Source: Sphingobium abikonense NBRC 16140 (GTDB lineage: Bacteria > Pseudomonadota > Alphaproteobacteria > Sphingomonadales > Sphingomonadaceae). From it: 64,000 bases of DNA. Numbering within the stretch: the stretch's first letter is position 1; each line of letters begins with the position of its first letter. The notes under the pieces are model-generated. The model saw only the letters and a list, made by a program, of their open reading frames with translations. It did no database searches and was not told the DNA's origin. Positions 56,083 to 64,000 of the stretch are shown in pieces. Location of the stretch: positions 92,354 to 156,353 of the forward strand of contig NZ_BCYT01000008.1 of assembly GCF_001598335.1 (NCBI RefSeq). Reading direction: 5' to 3'. The translations under genes and the position numbers were made by a program.

Positions 56083-56949
56083 ATGACGCGCAAGGCCCTC
56101 ATACCGATTTTCGCATCTTGCCTGATGGTCGCCGCCCTTGGCTCTGGCCTTTGGGCAAAGGACGCGCTTTCCGGCCGGTCGACGGGTTTCGCGCCCAGGC
56201 GGATCGTGTCGGTCAATCTGTGCGCGGATCAACTGGTGCTGGCGCTGGCGGATAGAAGCCAGATTGCCGGCCTCACCCGCAATGCGGCCGATCGCGAAAT
56301 GTCTGCGGAGGCCGACCGGGCGCGGGGATTGCCTCTGCTCAGCAGTTCGGCCGAGCATATCCTCGGGATCGATCCCGACTTGGTCGTCGGGATGCCCGCC
56401 AGCCGCAGTGCAGCGCTCTCGGCGCTCAAGGGGCATCACAATCGGACGCTTGACCTTAAAAGCACGGACCGACTGGCCGATATTTACGACGCGATCAGAG
56501 AAGTCGGCAGGGCCGTTGGCCATCCAGAGCGTGGCCGGGCCATGATCGCGGCCATGGAGCGCAATCTTGTCGGCTTGCAGAAAAGCGGGCGAGGGCGGGT
56601 TGCCGCTTATTATCAGCGGCGCGGCTATATGACCGGCACCGGCACGCTGGTGGATGACCTGATGCAGCGCGTGGGCCTTACCAATCTGGCGGCAAAATTG
56701 GGGAAGCCGGCGCTGGCCCAGGTGAGCCTGGAGGAGATGGTGGCGGCGCGCCCGGATTTCCTGATCGTGGAAAGCGCGACGGATGCGGTCACGGACCAGG
56801 GGAGCGAAATGCTGCACCACCCCGCGCTGCGCAACATTCCGCGCATCAGCATTCCACAGGCCTGGACGGTGTGCGGCAGCGCTGCCTATGCCCGCGCCGC
56901 GCACAGTATGTCGGCGCAAATCGCCCGCTTCGACGCGCAACAACATTAA
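56083..56949 (+). CDS. btuF: Periplasmic cobalamin-binding protein, BtuF/FepB fold
   Basis: Substrate-binding protein that hands corrinoid to the BtuCD importer. The 288-residue protein has a hydrophobic N-terminal export segment and the class III binding-protein features R-I-V-S-V-N-L-C-A-D-Q-L near residue 40, I-L-G-I-D-P-D-L-V-V near residue 95 and P-D-F-L-I-V-E-S near residue 222. It is transcribed opposite to btuCD and cobO, wedged between them; its stop codon overlaps the cobO stop. GGGG before ATG 56083 favours that start over ATG 56071. Confidence 0.85.
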   Translation: MTRKALIPIFASCLMVAALGSGLWAKDALSGRSTGFAPRRIVSVNLCADQLVLALADRSQIAGLTRNAADREMSAEADRARGLPLLSSSAEHILGIDPDLVVGMPASRSAALSALKGHHNRTLDLKSTDRLADIYDAIREVGRAVGHPERGRAMIAAMERNLVGLQKSGRGRVAAYYQRRGYMTGTGTLVDDLMQRVGLTNLAAKLGKPALAQVSLEEMVAARPDFLIVESATDAVTDQGSEMLHHPALRNIPRISIPQAWTVCGSAAYARAAHSMSAQIARFDAQQH

Positions 56950-57554
56950 AATTCGATCCCCCGCTGCGCCTTCACATTCTGTTCGCGAAAGGGGTGTTTG
57001 ACCTGCGTCATGTCAGTGACGAGGTCCGCCGCGTCGATCAGGGCCTGCGGCGCATTGCGACCGGTGATGATGACATGCGTCATGGCCGGCTTGTCCGCCA
57101 GCACGGCCAGAACCTCATCGACCGGCAGATAGTCGTAACGCAGCACGATGTTGAGTTCGTCGGCAACCACCATGTGATAGGAGGAATCAGCGATCATTCG
57201 CTTCACTTCGTCCCACGCCGCGCGCGCAACGGCGATGTCGCGGCTGCGGTCCTGCGTGTCCCACGTGAAGCCTTCGCCCATGGGCTTGAATTCGACGAGG
57301 TCGGGAAAGCGATCGAACGCCGCCTTTTCGCCGGTCTGCATCGCTCCCTTGACGAACTGGATGACGCCAACCTTCATGCCATGGCCGATGGCGCGGACCA
57401 CCATGCCGAGCGCGGCCGACGTCTTGCCCTTGCCGGTGCCGGTATGGACGATGATCAGCCCTTTTTCGATCGTCTTCGACGCCACCTTCCTGTCCTGCGC
57501 GACCTTGAGCTTGCGCATCCGTTCCTGATGCTCGGCGTCGGTGCGCGGCTTCAC
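56946..57554 (-). CDS. cobO: Cob(I)yrinic acid a,c-diamide adenosyltransferase
   Basis: Adds the adenosyl group to reduced corrinoid (CobA/CobO/BtuR type). The 202-residue protein has the family P-loop G-T-G-K-G-K-T-S-A-A near residue 42, followed by G-V-I-Q-F-V-K-G and the V-V-A-D-E-L-N-I-V region near residue 130. The start is taken as GTG 57554, which gives the normal length; the frame is open upstream but that part lies in the leader. A second B12 riboswitch stands upstream. Confidence 0.9.
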   Translation of the reverse strand: MKPRTDAEHQERMRKLKVAQDRKVASKTIEKGLIIVHTGTGKGKTSAALGMVVRAIGHGMKVGVIQFVKGAMQTGEKAAFDRFPDLVEFKPMGEGFTWDTQDRSRDIAVARAAWDEVKRMIADSSYHMVVADELNIVLRYDYLPVDEVLAVLADKPAMTHVIITGRNAPQALIDAADLVTDMTQVKHPFREQNVKAQRGIEF

Positions 57555-57663
57555 TGGCCAAAGCCCGTGATGATGGCATAGTAGATGATGATTGACTTCA
57601 CTTCCCTGACTCTCCGACGCGGGTGCAACGAAGGCTAAGGGTCTGCCGATCCGCGGCGTGCGA

Positions 57664-57708
57664 TCGACCGGTGGGCGGGCCGGGCGTCTGCGTCCTGACA
57701 CCGGTCGA
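57664..57708 (-). other. Hairpin in the long cobO leader
   Basis: TCGACCGGTG (57664-57673) and CACCGGTCGA (57699-57708) are perfect partners around a GC-rich 25-nt loop, between riboswitch 2 and the cobO start. There is no T-run behind it on the minus strand, so it is not an ordinary terminator. It may belong to the expression platform. The rest of the 57555-57800 stretch holds no supported gene apart from a possible 16-codon frame at its end. Confidence 0.5.
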
Positions 57709-57799
57709 CCTGCCTGCCGTGGCGACCCCTGCCGCCTGGTCGTCGCTCGCCGGACATGCCGCGCCCCGGCCATCCCCTGGACCAAGGACAAGAGCGACC

Positions 57800-58000
57800 C
57801 ACGCCGGCAGGTCTCCTGGCTCGCAGGTCGTCGCCCGCCGCACGCCTTCCCGGACAGTCATGCCCAGTGGCCGCTCCGGCTATCAAGGCCGGAACCCGTG
57901 CGACGCGCTCACCGCTTACAGTTGCAGGGACAGCCATGGCATTGGCCGCCCGAAGCGCAGCCGCACCATATTCCCTATTAAGCCCGATATGGGCACCAGC
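57800..58000 (-). promoter_or_regulatory. Cobalamin riboswitch 2 (before cobO)
   Basis: On the minus strand the leader carries the same aptamer marks as riboswitch 1: GGTGCC near 57990, a B12-box-like CCCTGCAACTGTAAGCGGTGAG (about 57910-57930), and the 3' element GAGCCAGGAGACCTGCCGG (57803-57821). The distance to the cobO start is about 250 bp, longer than usual. It should repress cobO when adenosylcobalamin is plentiful. Confidence 0.92.
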
Positions 58001-58050
58001 GCGATCTTTGACGGACATCTTTGCGAGTCCGCGATCGCGCCATAGCGCGG

Positions 58051-58089
58051 GCGGCGCAGCCTTGGCAATCGCAAGCCTGACTGCGCCGC
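58051..58089 (-). terminator. Hairpin downstream of the DUF4198 gene
   Basis: GCGGCGCAG (58051-58059) and CTGCGCCGC (58081-58089) are perfect partners across 21 nt, 12 bp beyond the stop of the minus-strand DUF4198 gene. It lacks a T-run, so factor-independent termination is uncertain. Confidence 0.4.
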
Positions 58090-58100
58090 GCCTCCCGCGA

Positions 58101-58733
58101 TCAATCCTTGACGAAGCTGGTCGTCGTCATGTGATAGATGGTGGCAACCGGCGTGCCGCGCAGCGCCAGATTGCCGCTTTCTTCCTGCGTGGCGCTCAAA
58201 ATATAGCGTCCCTTGGCAGAAATGGGCAGGGATACGCGACCCTGATCGTCCGTGACGAAATTCTTTGACCATTTGTCGGGAGAGATCGCCAGTATCTTAG
58301 CGGCCGGAACAGGCTTGCCATTCCGCATCAGCGTGAAGCTTTCCGCCCCTGCCGCCGTCGGCACGATTTCCAGCGGCAATATAGCCTTGGGCTCGGCGCG
58401 GCCTGCGCGGGCATAATAGATGACGCCCTGCTTCTTGCCATCCTCGCCCCAGGGGTCGAACACGCTGTCATCCGTGACCCGCACGTCACCCGCCGGCGCG
58501 GCGACTTCGATATAGCCCGTCTTGCGGACCCGAGCCGCGTCACTTGCCCCGACGAGCTTGGGGGCCTTGAGCTTCTCAAATTCCGGATCGCCGCCTTCGG
58601 GCAGGACTTCGCCCGGTTCGCCGAGGTAAATGCGCGCCGGTCCATTGCCATCGCGCTCGACCCAGATTTCATGGGCCTGCGCCGCCATGGGCAGGGTCAT
58701 CAGCGCCAGAAGCGCGAGCGGCCATCTCTTCAT
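58101..58733 (-). CDS. DUF4198 domain periplasmic protein
   Basis: A 210-residue protein with a Sec signal peptide (M-K-R-W-P-L-A-L-L-A-L-M-T-L-P-M-A-A-Q-A, cut before H-E-I-W). The mature N-terminus H-E-I-W-V-E is typical of DUF4198, a family related to metal-uptake accessory proteins such as NikM-type domains. It follows the siderophore-type receptor by 21 bp on the same strand and probably assists it in the periplasm. The ligand is unknown. Confidence 0.85.
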   Translation of the reverse strand: MKRWPLALLALMTLPMAAQAHEIWVERDGNGPARIYLGEPGEVLPEGGDPEFEKLKAPKLVGASDAARVRKTGYIEVAAPAGDVRVTDDSVFDPWGEDGKKQGVIYYARAGRAEPKAILPLEIVPTAAGAESFTLMRNGKPVPAAKILAISPDKWSKNFVTDDQGRVSLPISAKGRYILSATQEESGNLALRGTPVATIYHMTTTSFVKD

Positions 58734-58754
58734 TGTCTCTCTCCTCATCACTCG

Positions 58755-60854
58755 TCAGAAGCGGAAGCCGACCGTGCCCATCACGTTGCGCGGCGCGCCC
58801 ATGAAGCAGTCGCCCCGCGCCAAGCAGGACGCATAATAGTGATTGTTGAGCAAATTTGTCGCGTTGATCGCAAAGCGCCAGCTGTTCCAATTGATTTCCG
58901 CTAGAGCGTCCACGGTCGTGCGCGACGGCGTTACGATGGTGTAGAGCGTGCCTGCGGGGATAGTGGGGTCAAGCCCGTAGGGATCGATCGCCCCGGTTGA
59001 TTTGCTCTTGCCGCTATAGACCACGCCTGCGCCCAGGCGCAGTTGCGCCGATTCGGTCATGCCGAACGTCTTGGTCGACCAGACCGACGCCGTGTGCCGC
59101 GGCATGTAATTGAGGCTGCTATTCACTTCGGATTTCAGCTTGTTATAGCCATAGTTGACCACCAATTCGAAATCGCCCGGCAAGCGATGGCTCGCCTCGA
59201 CCTCGATACCCTTGGTCGTCAGTTCGCCCGACTGCGTCGTCACATTGTTGGGAAGATAGAGTACGCGGTTGCGCTCCTTGATATGGAACGCCGTCACCGT
59301 CACCAACGTGGCGAGCTGCGGCTGCCATTTCACACCCGCTTCATATTGCGTGCCGGTCTGTGGGCGGAACCCTTCGCCATCACTGTTGACGCCGGCGATC
59401 GGCAGGAAGCTTTCCGTATAGCTGAAGAAAGGCGAGAAACCCGCGCCGATTTCCCCGATTATCCCCGCGCGAAAGGTCGTGGCATTGTCTTTCGTGCCCG
59501 CTGTGCTGGTGACATGGTCCCGCCGCGCGCCGAGCACAACGGATATGCGGTCAAAAAACCGGATCTGGTCTTGGACATATACGCCAAGCTGTTTCTGGGA
59601 ATCGTAGCTGAACGGGCCGGTCGGGTCATAGGTCTGCAAGGCATCATAATCGATGTCGTAAAGATCGATGATCTCGGTGCCGCTGGCATAGCGCTTGCCG
59701 ACCTTGTTCCAGCTGTAGTCGATACCTGCGAGCAGCACATGCTCGATCGCGGCGCCGGTGCTGAACTTGACCTGCAGATTATTGTCCGTTGAAAACACGT
59801 TCATCCGCGCGTCGCTGGCGTCGGCATAAAGACCGATGGTGCGACCATCCGTGCCGTACACCGCATAGGGATTGGTCGGGTTGGTGTAACTGTCGGCATA
59901 ATGGGTGAAATATTCCAGGTCGCTGTCGATATAGCGCGCCTTGAGGCTCAACCGGATATTGTCCGAAAAATCATGAGTGATCGACCCGCCGCCTTGCAGC
60001 GAGCGTCCCGAATAGCGGTCCCACCCCGGCTTGCCGACAAAGGTGAAGCGGTCGAGCTTGCCGGAATAGGTGGGATTGGGGCGGAATGTCCCCACGATCG
60101 GCAGAAACTGCGACGTCGATCCGCTATCATCCTCCTGGTAAAGACCTGTCAGGACAATGTCGGTATCGGGCGTCGGCTGCCAGCGAATGGACGGCGCGAA
60201 CATTACGCGATCGTCGGCCACATTATCGACAAATGTATCGGCGTCGCGAACCCTGGCTACGCCACGAACCGCAAGCGTATCGCTCAATGCCAGATTGACG
60301 TCCGCCATCGCTTCCTTGCGATCATAGCTGCCATAGACCAGGTTGACCTCGCCCCCGGTCTGGAATTGCGGGGTCTTGGACACGAGATTGACGAGGCCAC
60401 CAATCGAGCCTTGGCCGAACAGCACCGACGCTGGACCGCGCACGATTTCGACGCGGGAGAAATTATAGGGGTCGGACGTAATGCTGGCGTAATAGCTGAA
60501 AATGTCCCGCATCCCGTCCCGAAACTGAAGCGCGCTGATGCCGCGGATCGTGAAGCCATCGACGCGCGTATCCCGACCATAGGGATTGGCCAGCACGCCA
60601 GCGGCATATTTGACGGTATCGCTGATGCTGACCGCACCCTGCGACAGATATTGATCTGCGTCGATGACGGTGATGGGCTGGGGCGTTTCAATGAGAGGCG
60701 TATCGGTTTTCGTGCCCGCATATTGGATGGCGGTCACGACAATCGAATCTCCGTAATCGGAACCGACATCTGAGGCTTGCGCATAGGCGGTCATCGGCCA
60801 TGCTAGTGCGAAGGCCGACGCAGTATAAAGCGCGGAAGAGCGAACGAAATGCAT
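58755..60854 (-). CDS. TonB-dependent siderophore-type receptor
   Basis: A 699-residue outer-membrane receptor from ATG 60854 with a signal peptide (cut near A-Y-A-Q), a TonB-box-like D-S-I-V-V-T-A, a plug with T-P-Q-P-I-T-V-I-D and V-E-I-V-R-G-P-A-S-V-L-F-G-Q-G-S-I-G-G, and a barrel ending V-G-F-R-F. The plug pattern is that of the FhuA/FpvA/FoxA siderophore group. GGGG lies before the ATG. A palindromic pair lies 30-60 bp upstream. Iron regulation is likely but no standard Fur box was recognised. Confidence 0.92.
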   Translation of the reverse strand: MHFVRSSALYTASAFALAWPMTAYAQASDVGSDYGDSIVVTAIQYAGTKTDTPLIETPQPITVIDADQYLSQGAVSISDTVKYAAGVLANPYGRDTRVDGFTIRGISALQFRDGMRDIFSYYASITSDPYNFSRVEIVRGPASVLFGQGSIGGLVNLVSKTPQFQTGGEVNLVYGSYDRKEAMADVNLALSDTLAVRGVARVRDADTFVDNVADDRVMFAPSIRWQPTPDTDIVLTGLYQEDDSGSTSQFLPIVGTFRPNPTYSGKLDRFTFVGKPGWDRYSGRSLQGGGSITHDFSDNIRLSLKARYIDSDLEYFTHYADSYTNPTNPYAVYGTDGRTIGLYADASDARMNVFSTDNNLQVKFSTGAAIEHVLLAGIDYSWNKVGKRYASGTEIIDLYDIDYDALQTYDPTGPFSYDSQKQLGVYVQDQIRFFDRISVVLGARRDHVTSTAGTKDNATTFRAGIIGEIGAGFSPFFSYTESFLPIAGVNSDGEGFRPQTGTQYEAGVKWQPQLATLVTVTAFHIKERNRVLYLPNNVTTQSGELTTKGIEVEASHRLPGDFELVVNYGYNKLKSEVNSSLNYMPRHTASVWSTKTFGMTESAQLRLGAGVVYSGKSKSTGAIDPYGLDPTIPAGTLYTIVTPSRTTVDALAEINWNSWRFAINATNLLNNHYYASCLARGDCFMGAPRNVMGTVGFRF

Positions 60855-60883
60855 GATATCCCCTTTGCCAAGGACGGCAGGCC

Positions 60884-60916
60884 TATAGCTATTGAGAGTA
60901 TGTTGCAATAGCTATA
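60884..60916 (-). promoter_or_regulatory. Paired palindromic operator candidate before the siderophore-type receptor
   Basis: TATAGCTATTG (60884-60894) and CAATAGCTATA (60906-60916) form a perfect inverted repeat around 11 nt. Each arm itself contains the palindrome ATAGCTAT, so there are two identical 8-bp sites centred 23 bp apart, about two helical turns. Location and AT content suggest a repressor operator. The remaining sequence up to 61115 shows no gene. Confidence 0.55.
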
Positions 60917-61115
60917 ACGAGGAGCGTTCGCTTCTGGCTGATGCTTATGGTTGCTGGCACAGGTGACGGTGGCCAGCAATAGCCCGCAAAGGAAGTTCGG
61001 CTGGCAGAAATGTGATCAGCCGCCCGCACATTGGTCAATCGCCGATGGAATTGCTTCTACCGGTGGTTGGTCGCACCATGCAAATATGGCGAGTGGGCGC
61101 GCCGTCGACTATCGG

Positions 61116-62003
61116 TTACTGCACCCGCGTCACCGTGAACCCGCGGTCCTTCAGCAGGTCGATCAGATTGTCCTTGCCCGTCAGATGCCCCGCGCCCACC
61201 GCGATGAAGGGGCGGCCGGTCATCGGCTCGATGGCTTTGACCCAGTCGCGGTTGCGTGCGGTCAGGATCGCTTCCTCGACGACCGGGTCGGGCTGCTCGC
61301 CAATCTGGTCCTCCTTCGCGATCGCTTCCATGTCGCCCTTCAGCCAGGCAGCCAGAATACGGTCGTAGAGCGCCTTCATGCCCTTGGCCTCGTGCACGGT
61401 CTGCACCAGCAATTTGGATTGCGCGTCCGGAGGCAATGTGTCGAAAGCCTGGAACTGGCGCTCGACGGTTTCCAGGCCGCCGATTGGCTTGCCAGCCTTT
61501 TTGAAGGCGGCGATCAGGACAGGTTCGACGCCATTGTCCTGACTGACGTGAAGCGCTTGCTGGCTGGCGGCAGACAGCAGCATCGCGGCGGCCCAGCTTT
61601 CATAGCCCGACAGGAGTTGGGAGGATGTGCCGCCATCGCTGATGGCTTTGAGCAGCGCAGGTCGTTCCTTGGCGGGGACGCGCTGTTCCAGCGGGGGCAG
61701 GTTCGGGCTGCGGCCCATATCCTCGAATATGCCGAGCGTCTTTTGCTCATCTTGCAGGTCGGCCGCTTCCAGCACCAGCCGGTCCGCCTTCGCCATGGCG
61801 TCGCGGATCGGCGGCGTGTCCCATGCCACGTCCTTTGGAAGAACGTGGATGGTGCCAAACAGCCAGCCTTTGAGCGCACCGCGCTCCACCTGCCACAAGG
61901 CCGGTCCGCCCTGCTCCTGCGCGGGGGGCGGCGGCGCCTTGTCGCAGGCGACAGCGAGCGTCAGCGAACAGAGCGCGAGGAAGCGGAGGAAAAGGCTGGT
62001 CAT
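61116..62003 (-). CDS. TraB/GumN family lipoprotein
   Basis: A 295-residue protein with a lipoprotein signal (lipobox L-A-V-A-C, C20) and a Pro-rich linker. The TraB/GumN domain shows L-F-G-T-I-H-V-L-P near residue 50, a conserved Glu (L-V-L-E-A-A-D near 78) and the C-terminal F-I-A-V-G-A-G-H-L-T-G, together resembling the GxxH/GxxH metal motif of TIKI-type proteases. Activity in bacterial members is not well established. It follows a paralogue by 4 bp on the same strand. Confidence 0.9.
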   Translation of the reverse strand: MTSLFLRFLALCSLTLAVACDKAPPPPAQEQGGPALWQVERGALKGWLFGTIHVLPKDVAWDTPPIRDAMAKADRLVLEAADLQDEQKTLGIFEDMGRSPNLPPLEQRVPAKERPALLKAISDGGTSSQLLSGYESWAAAMLLSAASQQALHVSQDNGVEPVLIAAFKKAGKPIGGLETVERQFQAFDTLPPDAQSKLLVQTVHEAKGMKALYDRILAAWLKGDMEAIAKEDQIGEQPDPVVEEAILTARNRDWVKAIEPMTGRPFIAVGAGHLTGKDNLIDLLKDRGFTVTRVQ

Positions 62004-62007
62004 GTTC

Positions 62008-62901
62008 TCAATCCTTCACCCGGCTGACCGTGATGTCGAGCGCGCGCAGTTGCTCCTGCACGCTGCCCTTGCCGGCCAGATGACCAGCACCGACCGCGAC
62101 GAAGACCGTGCCGGGGCGGTCGAGGCGCGCCTTGATCCAGCGCGCCCAATTGGCGTTGCGGTCGGTCAACAACACGCGCGCCAATTCCGGCGTGGCCTCC
62201 AGGGACTCATTCATCTCCCGCGCCAACTTGTCGGGCTGTCCGGCCTTCCAGTAGCGCAGCAGGGAATCGAAACTCTTGTCCAGATCCGGCAGGCCATCGA
62301 CGGTAGCGTTGAGGAAGCTGACCTGCTGGTCCATCGGCAGGCCCGCGAAGAAGCCGATCTGCTGCTCGATGGTTTCGAGCGCATCCACGCGCTTGCCTGC
62401 GTCGGTGGCGGCCGCGCGCAAAATCTTTTCCGCGCCAAGGTCGGTGCGGAAGCCTGCGCGGGCCAGGGGTGCGACCGACAGGGCCATGCCGGGCATCCAC
62501 GGATTGAAGATCTCGAAGCCCTGCCAGGGCATGCCATTGGCCTTCATCGCGGCCTGATAGGCGGCGCGCGCGGACGGTGACAGGCGATCGGACAGTTTCA
62601 CCCCGTCCTTGGCCAGCGCCATGCCCGCCATGGTCGTGCCGAGCGCGCGGGGATCGTCCGGTTCGATAATCTCCAGCACCAATTCGTCCGATAAGTCGAA
62701 GGCGCGCTTCACCTTGCCATCAAACCAGCTGACGCCCGGCTTCATCACATGCACCGTTCCGAACAGATAGATGCTGGTGTCCGCATCGCTGACGCGCCAG
62801 AGGGCGGGGGTGGCCACATCATCGGAGCGGGCCTGCGCTTGTCCGCCGACCAGCAGCAAGGCAACGGCCGAGGCGCGCAGCAGGGTGGAGAAAATCGTCA
62901 T
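62008..62901 (-). CDS. TraB/GumN family secreted protein
   Basis: A 297-residue paralogue of the downstream lipoprotein, but with an ordinary Sec signal (V-G-G-Q-A-Q-A, no lipobox cysteine). It has the same motifs: L-F-G-T-V-H-V-M-K near residue 48, L-V-L-E-I-I near 80 and F-V-A-V-G-A-G-H-L-A-G near 270. ATG 62901 starts the signal peptide; the 42 codons upstream in frame are rejected. It is divergent from glyQ with 128 bp between. Confidence 0.9.
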   Translation of the reverse strand: MTIFSTLLRASAVALLLVGGQAQARSDDVATPALWRVSDADTSIYLFGTVHVMKPGVSWFDGKVKRAFDLSDELVLEIIEPDDPRALGTTMAGMALAKDGVKLSDRLSPSARAAYQAAMKANGMPWQGFEIFNPWMPGMALSVAPLARAGFRTDLGAEKILRAAATDAGKRVDALETIEQQIGFFAGLPMDQQVSFLNATVDGLPDLDKSFDSLLRYWKAGQPDKLAREMNESLEATPELARVLLTDRNANWARWIKARLDRPGTVFVAVGAGHLAGKGSVQEQLRALDITVSRVKD

Positions 62902-63029
62902 GCGCCATCCATGCGCAGCACGGGCGCGCAGGGCAAGCGCCTTAACCCTGTTTGCCGCCGCTTCCCCTTGACCCTGTTCCTGCCATGCGCCAAGGCGCGA
63001 GGCCAAGTTTCGAGCGAAAAGGACCATCG

Positions 63030-63902
63030 GTGGCGACGACCAAGGCGCTTTCCTTTCAGGACCTGATCCTGACCCTCCATGCCTATTGGGGGAAGCAGGG
63101 CTGCGTCATCCTGCAGCCCTATGACATGGAAGTGGGGGCTGGCACATTCCACCCGGCCACCACGCTGCGCAGCCTGGGGCCGGACGCCTGGAACGCCGCC
63201 TATGTGCAGCCCAGCCGTCGCCCGACCGATGGCCGCTACGGGGAAAATCCCAACCGGCTCCAGCATTATTACCAATATCAGGTCATCATGAAGCCCAGCC
63301 CCGCGAATTTGCAGGAGCTGTATCTGGGAAGCCTGGTCGAAATCGGCATCGATCCGCTGGTCCACGACATACGCTTTGTCGAAGATGACTGGGAAAGCCC
63401 GACGCTGGGTGCCTGGGGTCTGGGCTGGGAAGTCTGGTGCGACGGCATGGAGGTGACGCAGTTCACCTATTTCCAGCAGATGGGCGGCTTCGACTGCAAG
63501 CCGGTCGCGGGGGAACTGACCTACGGGCTTGAACGGCTCGCCATGTATATTCAGGGGGTGGACAGCGTCTACGACCTCAAATTCAACGACGCCGGCGTCA
63601 CCTATGGCGACGTGTTCCTCGAAAATGAGCGGCAGATGTCGAAATGGAATTTCGAGGTCGCGGACACGGACAAGCTGCTGCGCTGGTTCAAGGACTGCCG
63701 CGCGGAATATGACCAGTGCATCGACAGCGGCGTGCCGCTCGCAGCCTTTGAACAGGCGATCAAGGCCAGCCACACCTTCAACCTGTTGCAGGCGCGCGGC
63801 GTCATTTCGGTGCAGGAACGCGCGAGCTATATGGGGCAGGTGCGCGACATGGCGCGCGGCAGTTGCGAAGCCTGGATGAAGCATAATGGGTGGGCAGCGT
63901 GA
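63030..63902 (+). CDS. glyQ: Glycyl-tRNA synthetase alpha subunit
   Basis: Catalytic alpha subunit of the tetrameric bacterial glycyl-tRNA synthetase. The protein has 290 residues from GTG 63030, preceded by AAGGA at 6 bp; the in-frame ATG at 62985 would add non-conserved sequence. Class II features include [14 protein letters not shown] near residue 30, [12 protein letters not shown] near residue 65 and Y-G-L-E-R-L-A-M-Y near residue 165. The beta subunit gene glyS, usually directly downstream, has not started by the end of the window; a palindromic repeat follows instead. Confidence 0.95.
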   Translation: MATTKALSFQDLILTLHAYWGKQGCVILQPYDMEVGAGTFHPATTLRSLGPDAWNAAYVQPSRRPTDGRYGENPNRLQHYYQYQVIMKPSPANLQELYLGSLVEIGIDPLVHDIRFVEDDWESPTLGAWGLGWEVWCDGMEVTQFTYFQQMGGFDCKPVAGELTYGLERLAMYIQGVDSVYDLKFNDAGVTYGDVFLENERQMSKWNFEVADTDKLLRWFKDCRAEYDQCIDSGVPLAAFEQAIKASHTFNLLQARGVISVQERASYMGQVRDMARGSCEAWMKHNGWAA

Positions 63903-63918
63903 TGCGCCTGTTTATCAT

Positions 63919-63990
63919 CCTCCCCTCGCAGGGGAGGTGGCATCGCAAGGCGATGACGGAGGGGTGTCACCCTCTCGATAGCGGGACACC
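63919..63990. repeat. Three-hairpin palindromic repeat after glyQ, running into a poly-C window end
   Basis: Three consecutive stem-loops: CCTCCCC/GGGGAGG (63919-63925 with 63931-63937), CATCGC/GCGATG (63941-63946 with 63950-63955) and GGTGTC/GACACC (63963-63968 with 63985-63990). The layout (Cs, then GGAGG, then a hairpin, then GGAGGGGTGTC) is that of a dispersed intergenic element common in alphaproteobacteria, stated here from general knowledge. It touches a run of twelve C that closes the window. Confidence 0.7.
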
Positions 63991-64000
63991 CCCCCCCCCC

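Noticed and set aside
57598..57861. 87-codon minus-strand frame between riboswitch 2 and cobO
   Set aside because: It runs through the conserved aptamer 3' end and the leader hairpin, so the sequence is constrained as RNA and not as protein.
1..64000. Search by eye for tRNA and rRNA genes, CRISPR arrays, insertion sequences, integrases and phage genes
   Set aside because: None was found apart from the tmRNA; a covariance-model and transposase search would be needed to exclude small ones.

Overview
The window is high-GC DNA from an alphaproteobacterium, most likely a member of the Sphingomonadaceae (Sphingobium or Sphingomonas type). The evidence is the gene orders nuoH-N/birA/coaX/RNase J and trpGDC-moaC-moeA-lexA, a permuted two-piece tmRNA, GTTC-N7-GTTC SOS operator geometry and several TonB-dependent receptors. 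The assignment rests on gene order and motifs; no database was searched.

Layout. 2-11046 (+): 3' part of the respiratory complex I operon (nuoH partial to nuoN), followed without a break by birA, coaX, an RNase J gene and a DUF1467 gene; a compound palindromic repeat sits between nuoI and nuoJ. 11125-16848: a large two-helix membrane coiled-coil protein on the minus strand, then on the plus strand a small Hpt-like protein, a nucleotidyltransferase-like/membrane fusion and a histidine-kinase-like protein. The Hpt-like and kinase-like proteins both lack the phospho-accepting histidine. 16871-26741: gltX-gltA (-), comEC (+), lexA with its SOS operator (-), and moeA, moaC, trpC, trpD, trpG (-). 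26846-27190: ssrA (tmRNA).

27454-46775 reads as a phosphate-starvation and secretion region. Two PhoB-type operator arrays with exact 11-bp periodicity stand before (i) a beta-helix lipoprotein plus TonB-dependent receptor, followed by a CYTH-CHAD protein whose families bind triphosphates and polyphosphate, and (ii) a complete 13-gene type II secretion operon, gspC to gspO. A prolyl-hydroxylase-like oxygenase lies between them. The inferred picture is PhoB-driven export of a surface lipoprotein through the type II system, with a partner receptor. gspH and gspJ each carry the same kind of 33-nt in-frame duplication at the prepilin cleavage site.

46806-58000 is a cobalamin salvage and uptake locus. 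One riboswitch precedes btuB, DUF1636, cobT, a cobC-type phosphatase, cobS, cobD, cbiB and cobU; a second precedes cobO. btuC, btuD and an oppositely oriented btuF supply inner-membrane transport. 58101-60916: a siderophore-type receptor with a DUF4198 partner and an upstream palindromic pair. 61116-62901: two tandem TraB/GumN-family proteins. 63030-63902: glyQ, followed by another palindromic repeat and a terminal run of C at the window edge.
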